Shown here piece by piece: positions 15,128 to 18,880 of a stretch of 18,880 nt of DNA. The stretch covers positions 26,786 to 45,665 of the forward strand of contig PAHQ01000042.1 in the NCBI GenBank assembly GCA_002705125.1, read 5' to 3'. The notes beneath the pieces are model-generated. The model saw only the letters and a program-made list of their open reading frames with translations, had not been told where the DNA came from and did no database searches. Position 1 is the first letter of the stretch; each line of letters begins with the position of its first letter. The translations under genes were made by a program, and so were the position numbers. The stretch is from Verrucomicrobiales bacterium. GTDB lineage: Bacteria; Verrucomicrobiota; Verrucomicrobiia; Verrucomicrobiales; DEV007.

Positions 15128-15931
15128 TTAGCTCTGTGTATATAGGTTCATGGTGTTGTTACGAAGAAAACCTATTAGATTTTGATTAGATTTTCTTGCG
15201 AAATCTACTGCTAGTGAACTTGGAGCTGATATTCCAGCTACAGTAGGGATTCCGGCAGCCAAAGATTTCTGCATGAGTTCAAAAGAAATTCGGCCACTCA
15301 ATAACAGAGTGTGATTTGATAGGGGAAGTTTATCGTAGAGTAATGCAAATCCAATCACTTTATCCAATGCGTTGTGTCTACCCACATCTTCACGAATGAT
15401 TATAATTTCTCCGTTTTGATCAAAGAGAGCACTTGCATGCAATCCACCCGTTTTTTTGAATGTTTCTTGCGCAGACAATAGCTTTTCAGGCATATCCAAT
15501 ATTTTTTTTTCTATGATATCATTTCTTTTTTCGAGTTTTGGAAATTCCATCATTGCTGATTCGATGGTGGCTTTTCCGCAGATTCCACAACTTGATGATG
15601 TATAAACGTGTCTTGTTAGGTTTTTAAAATCAAATTCGGTCCCTTTTGTTAAAATGATGTCTACATAGTTTCCTGTTTCCTCACTATCGTTCGCTCGACT
15701 AAGGCATTCTGATATTTCAAAAATTTCTTTAGAATTTGTTATTACCCCTTCGCTTAGTAGAAAGCCGGCAGCTAGCTCTTTATCATTTCCAGGAGTTCGC
15801 ATAACAATAGCGACGCTTTTGCCTTCAACTCTTATCTCAAGAGGTTCCTCAACTGCTACCGAGTCTTCAATAAGAATTTCCTCATTTTTTTGGATTTTTC
15901 TTAGATGAATTTTCTTTGAAGGTTCAGCCAT
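15128..15931 (-). CDS. fdhD: Formate dehydrogenase accessory sulfurtransferase FdhD
   Basis: FdhD passes sulfur from a cysteine desulfurase to the molybdenum cofactor, giving the sulfido-ligated form needed by formate dehydrogenases, in the cytosol. The protein has 267 residues, the normal length. The redox/sulfur-carrying loop is SSSCGICGKA with Cys115 and Cys118, and the strongly conserved REDVGRHNALDKVIG follows near 188-202, then LLSGRISFELMQKSLAAGIP and APSSLAVDFA near the end, all typical of FdhD. Its start lies inside the end of mobA (8-bp overlap), so translational coupling is likely. Its presence implies a formate dehydrogenase or related molybdo/tungsto enzyme elsewhere in the genome; none is in the window. 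Very secure. Confidence 0.97.
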   Translation of the reverse strand: MAEPSKKIHLRKIQKNEEILIEDSVAVEEPLEIRVEGKSVAIVMRTPGNDKELAAGFLLSEGVITNSKEIFEISECLSRANDSEETGNYVDIILTKGTEFDFKNLTRHVYTSSSCGICGKATIESAMMEFPKLEKRNDIIEKKILDMPEKLLSAQETFKKTGGLHASALFDQNGEIIIIREDVGRHNALDKVIGFALLYDKLPLSNHTLLLSGRISFELMQKSLAAGIPTVAGISAPSSLAVDFARKSNQNLIGFLRNNTMNLYTQS

Positions 15932-16481
15932 TATTTTGGTAGTTTAGGTTTTTAAAGAAATGTAATTCAGAATCTCCAATGGGTCGTTCTTTGAGGAACC
16001 TTTCTTGGATACCTTCATGAACAACATCTTGCATTCTAAATTTTTTCAGACTTAGATTTCTTTCAGCTAATGGGAGCATGCTTCTGGGGTAGACAGCAGC
16101 TAGTGGTTCGGTCATACCATTTTTATGAACAGGTACAGTGCCGCAACCGGCGTAAATTAATTCACCAAGGAAGTTTATAGAAATATTTGGTAGGTCTACC
16201 GCTAGTATTAGTATTCTATCAGCTTTAGTTGCATTAAGAATATCAACTATTCCTCTGAGTGGCCCTTGATCCTTAACTGAATCGACAATAATTTTGTGGT
16301 GAGTATTGAAGCTTTGATTTTCATTGCTTGAGATTATTATCTCAGAGGGCATTAATTGGCTCACTTTTTCAACTTGGTCCTCCCACAAAGTAGTGTTCTG
16401 GATTTTGTGAAAAGCCTTATCTGATCCAAATCTTTTAGATTTTCCTCCAGCAAGAATAGCTGCTGCAAAAGTTCCATTCAT
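15924..16481 (-). CDS. mobA: Molybdenum cofactor guanylyltransferase MobA
   Basis: Attaches GMP from GTP to Mo-molybdopterin to make the guanine dinucleotide form of the cofactor used by DMSO-reductase-family enzymes, including formate dehydrogenases. 185 residues, near the usual 190-200. The nucleotide-binding signature AAILAGGKSKRFGSDKAF occupies about residues 7-24, followed by DQGPLRGI (about 71-78), the metal-binding AVDLPN near 94-99 and TEPLAAVYP near 124-132. It begins 3 bp after the MOSC gene's stop and overlaps fdhD, so the three are almost certainly one message. The pairing of MobA with FdhD is a common arrangement. No Shine-Dalgarno sequence upstream. Confidence 0.95.
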   Translation of the reverse strand: MNGTFAAAILAGGKSKRFGSDKAFHKIQNTTLWEDQVEKVSQLMPSEIIISSNENQSFNTHHKIIVDSVKDQGPLRGIVDILNATKADRILILAVDLPNISINFLGELIYAGCGTVPVHKNGMTEPLAAVYPRSMLPLAERNLSLKKFRMQDVVHEGIQERFLKERPIGDSELHFFKNLNYQNNG

Positions 16482-16484
16482 TTA

Positions 16485-16961
16485 TTAAGCTGAGCGGTCT
16501 GTGTGAAGGCGGCCACTGGTTAGTATTTTGGCTCTTAATCCGCCTCTTCCTTTCATTGCATTTTCTGCCCCCTCTGCGACGACACCATTCATCCAGTAAC
16601 AAGGGGCTGCTTCTTGTGTGCCCAGAAAATCTATACCTTGTATATTGAATTTCTTATTGATTAGTGAATTTAAATCAACCCCACTAGTGATAACATTTCT
16701 TCTAAAAACTGAAGGTGAAACGTCAGTTAATTTAAAATTTGTACAAATGTCTTTGTATACCTCCAGGGAAAAAAATGTAATTTGTCCTTTGTAGTCCTCT
16801 TTATAATTATGAAAACGGTCGCCAATAATACCTTTACCGGCCTCACACTCCACGCTATCAAGCTCAATCATGGGATTACTACCTGGCTCTTTTCCATGAT
16901 GACCATAGAAGTTGTGATCATCAGAAATATATATATTATGAATAGTAATTTCGTCTAACAT
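16485..16961 (-). CDS. MOSC-domain protein
   Basis: A 158-residue stand-alone MOSC (molybdenum cofactor sulfurase C-terminal) domain. Family features: GKGIIGDRFHNY near 42-53, the FRRNVITSGVDLNSL block near 86-100, FNIQGIDFLGTQEAAPC with the conserved Cys121, and GRGGLRAKILTSG near 138-150. MOSC domains are thought to bind and deliver sulfur or Moco to enzymes; stand-alone members such as YiiM and YcbX reduce N-hydroxylated compounds. Placement directly before mobA (3-bp gap) and fdhD supports a Moco role. It starts 12 bp after the acyltransferase gene. The N-terminal 35 residues carry an unusual His-rich HNFYGHHGKEPGS. Family call secure, exact role open. Confidence 0.88.
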   Translation of the reverse strand: MLDEITIHNIYISDDHNFYGHHGKEPGSNPMIELDSVECEAGKGIIGDRFHNYKEDYKGQITFFSLEVYKDICTNFKLTDVSPSVFRRNVITSGVDLNSLINKKFNIQGIDFLGTQEAAPCYWMNGVVAEGAENAMKGRGGLRAKILTSGRLHTDRSA

Positions 16962-16973
16962 GTAATTGAGAAA

Positions 16974-18215
16974 TTAAAATAGTTCATTTCCAATGCTGTC
17001 GTTTTTTTTGTTTATTTTGCTAATATCGTCTTGAATGCTTCTTTCGAGATCTTCCGTCAATTTGGCTATTGAGTTCCTTCCAATTTTCCCATCCGAATTA
17101 ATTCTAGACCTTAAATCAATAGGTGTTCCAATATTGGCGAATACGTCTCTTTTTCCTAGGGGTTTCTCTATTTGTGAATGGATATCTTCATGTAGTCGAA
17201 TAATTGTTTCAGTGACGCGATCTAGACTTGGATTTTGTTTCGCGTATCCCCCTGAATATCCCAATATCCTTAATGCTAGCATCGCCTCAGCTGCAATATT
17301 CTCAAAAGTTTTATGTTGATCTTTATTTTCGGTATCAATTCTCAATGAATGAATTTTTGATCGAATTTTTCGTATTCTTGAAACTGATTCCGTGTCCTTC
17401 TGAGAAGATATATTAAGTTCATGTTCTAATTTTTGAATTATATTTTCCGAGGTTCTTTCTATTAGATGCTCAACATCAATATTCTGATTGGGAGTTTCAT
17501 AACCATGATCTTTTAATTCCTCCGCCAATGTCAATATGCTGATTCTAGTTATCTCATCAAGAATAGGTTCTTCATTTGATAAGGTATCCTTAAATTGTTT
17601 AGCTATTGATCGTAGTTTATTTAAGGCAGTTGATCTTACATCTTCGATGTGGGTGTATTTTAATGAGATGGGAACTGCGTAAACAGGTTCATCATTACCC
17701 AATTTCATTTGTGCCCTGAGTGCTATGAATGCTGCCCCTTCCGCAAATGGTGTTACTCTATCATTACAAAGGTAAACATTGCCCTCGGGAAATATGACAA
17801 GAGGGAATTTCCCTTGTTCGATGATTTCTCCTGCACATTTCATTGCTTTACGATCACTTGCATCTCTATCAATGCTGAATGCCCCTATTCTTTGCATTAT
17901 CCAAGATACCATTTCGCTTCTTGCGAAGACATCGTAAGCAGCCATGAAAGCAGGTTTTACTCCTATCCTTCTACATATCTCATTTACGACTTGTGGGTCA
18001 CTGTGCGTGGGATGATTGCAAACAATAATGTATCTAGCTTTTGGGTTTTCAGCTGTTTCCAAAAGACCTTTTTTTCCTGTTAATCTAATTTTTCTTATTA
18101 GGTGATTTCTACTAGGTAGTCCAATGAAGCGATTAATTAATCTTCCAAGACCGATAATTAAACGATTTGGTTTTGGGGGAACAAATTTGTAGGGTAAGTC
18201 GCTAAATTCTAGCAT
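16974..18215 (-). CDS. PlsC-like 1-acylglycerol-3-phosphate acyltransferase with a long C-terminal extension
   Basis: Membrane-associated acyltransferase expected to esterify a lysophospholipid. From the ATG at 18213-18215 it has 413 residues; a TTG two codons upstream is less likely. The catalytic HPTHSD (H-x4-D) is at residues 68-73 and the substrate-binding FPEGNVYLCNDRVTPF starts near 142, with PFAEGAAFIALRA next. About 200 residues after the acyltransferase domain form a charged, helix-rich extension (SRIRKIRSKIHSLRID and similar) absent from typical PlsC of about 240 residues; the final stretch FANIGTPIDLRSRI may still belong to the fold. It starts 30 bp after the phospholipase D-like gene, another lipid enzyme, and 12 bp before the MOSC gene. 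There is no Shine-Dalgarno sequence. Acceptor and acyl donor unknown. Confidence 0.85.
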   Translation of the reverse strand: MLEFSDLPYKFVPPKPNRLIIGLGRLINRFIGLPSRNHLIRKIRLTGKKGLLETAENPKARYIIVCNHPTHSDPQVVNEICRRIGVKPAFMAAYDVFARSEMVSWIMQRIGAFSIDRDASDRKAMKCAGEIIEQGKFPLVIFPEGNVYLCNDRVTPFAEGAAFIALRAQMKLGNDEPVYAVPISLKYTHIEDVRSTALNKLRSIAKQFKDTLSNEEPILDEITRISILTLAEELKDHGYETPNQNIDVEHLIERTSENIIQKLEHELNISSQKDTESVSRIRKIRSKIHSLRIDTENKDQHKTFENIAAEAMLALRILGYSGGYAKQNPSLDRVTETIIRLHEDIHSQIEKPLGKRDVFANIGTPIDLRSRINSDGKIGRNSIAKLTEDLERSIQDDISKINKKNDSIGNELF

Positions 18216-18245
18216 AACCAAAACTATAATTAAGAGTGAAGATGA

Positions 18246-18880
18246 TTACAATTTTAGTTTTTGATGAAATTCTTGTAAGAATGCAATCATCGAGCTGTAA
18301 TTCCCAAGGGTTCCAATGTCAGTTACCTCATCACATGACTGTTTTCTTGTATCAGCTAAGTTCATGAAATCTCTTACAATTTTTGGATCTTTAATGAATA
18401 CATTTAATTCGCCTGAATACTGCATTGAGAAAATTGACAAATTAGCTGAACCGCTCACTACTATTTTTCTGTCAAATGCCAGCATTTTAGAATGTATCAT
18501 TTTCGAGGAGAGATAAATTTTTGCGGAGCTATTCTTCATAATAAGTTCTGCTCTCTTGTAATTATTTTCATTACCAATATTGGCTGCCTTGGATAATATT
18601 AAATCAACTTTCACATTTCTATTCGCTGCGTTAATAATTGCTTCATCTACGTCGTGGTCACCAATGTATGCAACTTCCACATAAATATTCTCCTTTGCTT
18701 GATCAATGAGTTGAATTAACACGGGTTTAATCTCAAATCGGTTCTCATTATTCATTGGTTGGTTGAAAATGAATTCAATATTTTGATCTAGATTATAAAC
18801 TCTCTCGCCTGCCATTCGTGAATGAAAATGTTCACACAAATCATTTTCTTCAATGTGAATCATGTAATCATAATAATCTC
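18246..18880 (-). CDS. Phospholipase D / cardiolipin synthase-like protein, C-terminal part (cut by right window edge)
   Basis: The frame has an ATG at 18863 but remains open to the edge, so the gene probably starts beyond it. The visible 205 residues from that Met contain one HKD catalytic motif: MIHSKMLAFD (His124, Lys126, Asp131) followed by SGSANLS (137-143) and GELNVFIKDP, the pattern of phospholipase D-like transferases. The first 20 residues (MIHIEENDLCEHFHSRM) resemble the stretch after a first HKD motif in two-motif enzymes such as cardiolipin synthase, suggesting the missing part holds the other HKD motif. The enzyme would act on phosphodiester bonds of phospholipids or, in distant relatives, nucleic acids. 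The neighbouring acyltransferase favours lipids. Secure as a family, not as a substrate. Confidence 0.85.
   Translation of the reverse strand, partial: DYYDYMIHIEENDLCEHFHSRMAGERVYNLDQNIEFIFNQPMNNENRFEIKPVLIQLIDQAKENIYVEVAYIGDHDVDEAIINAANRNVKVDLILSKAANIGNENNYKRAELIMKNSSAKIYLSSKMIHSKMLAFDRKIVVSGSANLSIFSMQYSGELNVFIKDPKIVRDFMNLADTRKQSCDEVTDIGTLGNYSSMIAFLQEFHQKLKL

Overview
The window looks like chromosome from a member of the PVC group, most probably a Verrucomicrobiota bacterium with an AT-rich genome. The main reason is a set of secreted protein types abundant in Verrucomicrobiota and Planctomycetota: a DUF1080 (3-keto-disaccharide hydrolase-like) plus ThuA protein, and a 1500-residue protein joining an SGNH-like domain, a 'membrane-bound dehydrogenase' beta-propeller, an azurin-like copper domain and a ThuA domain. 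The assignment is inferred from gene content only. Almost every gene lies on the minus strand; the exception is one methyltransferase-like gene. I see no tRNA, rRNA, CRISPR array, insertion sequence or phage gene.

Layout, in minus-strand transcription order. (A) 18880 to 14263 is a tight run: a phospholipase D/cardiolipin synthase-like protein cut by the window edge, a PlsC-like acyltransferase with a long C-terminal extension, a MOSC-domain protein, MobA, FdhD and an HTH plus metallo-beta-lactamase fusion. Gaps are 30 bp or less and mobA and fdhD overlap. The middle three genes serve molybdenum cofactor maturation and delivery, but no molybdoenzyme is present. (B) 14136 to 9634 is the giant secreted multidomain gene, visibly richer in G+C than everything around it. 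(C) 9393 to 8509 is a beta-hydroxyacid dehydrogenase with the best sigma70-type promoter in the window; it converges on a methyltransferase-like gene (7693 to 8496, plus strand). (D) 7633 to 6098 is the secreted DUF1080-ThuA protein, divergent from the methyltransferase across a 59-bp region holding a perfect 14-bp palindrome. (E) 5997 to 1 is another tight run: two PilT-family ATPases, an unknown membrane-anchored protein, a low-molecular-weight phosphatase, an RpiB-GlyA fusion and the start of zwf (glucose-6-phosphate dehydrogenase), cut by the left edge.

How the genes may work together. Run E pairs pentose-phosphate enzymes with serine hydroxymethyltransferase, giving NADPH, ribose-5-phosphate, glycine and one-carbon units, all inputs for nucleotide synthesis. 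The phosphatase-RpiB-GlyA order echoes Bacillus subtilis ywlE-rpiB-ywlG-glyA. Regions B and D may form an extracytoplasmic sugar-oxidation and 3-keto-glycoside cleavage route in which an azurin domain takes the place of the cytochrome c domain usual in these PVC proteins; this is inference.

Most notable points: the RpiB-GlyA fusion, the copper-containing four-part protein and its composition shift, the HTH-metallohydrolase beside Moco genes, and a general lack of Shine-Dalgarno sequences before the genes.
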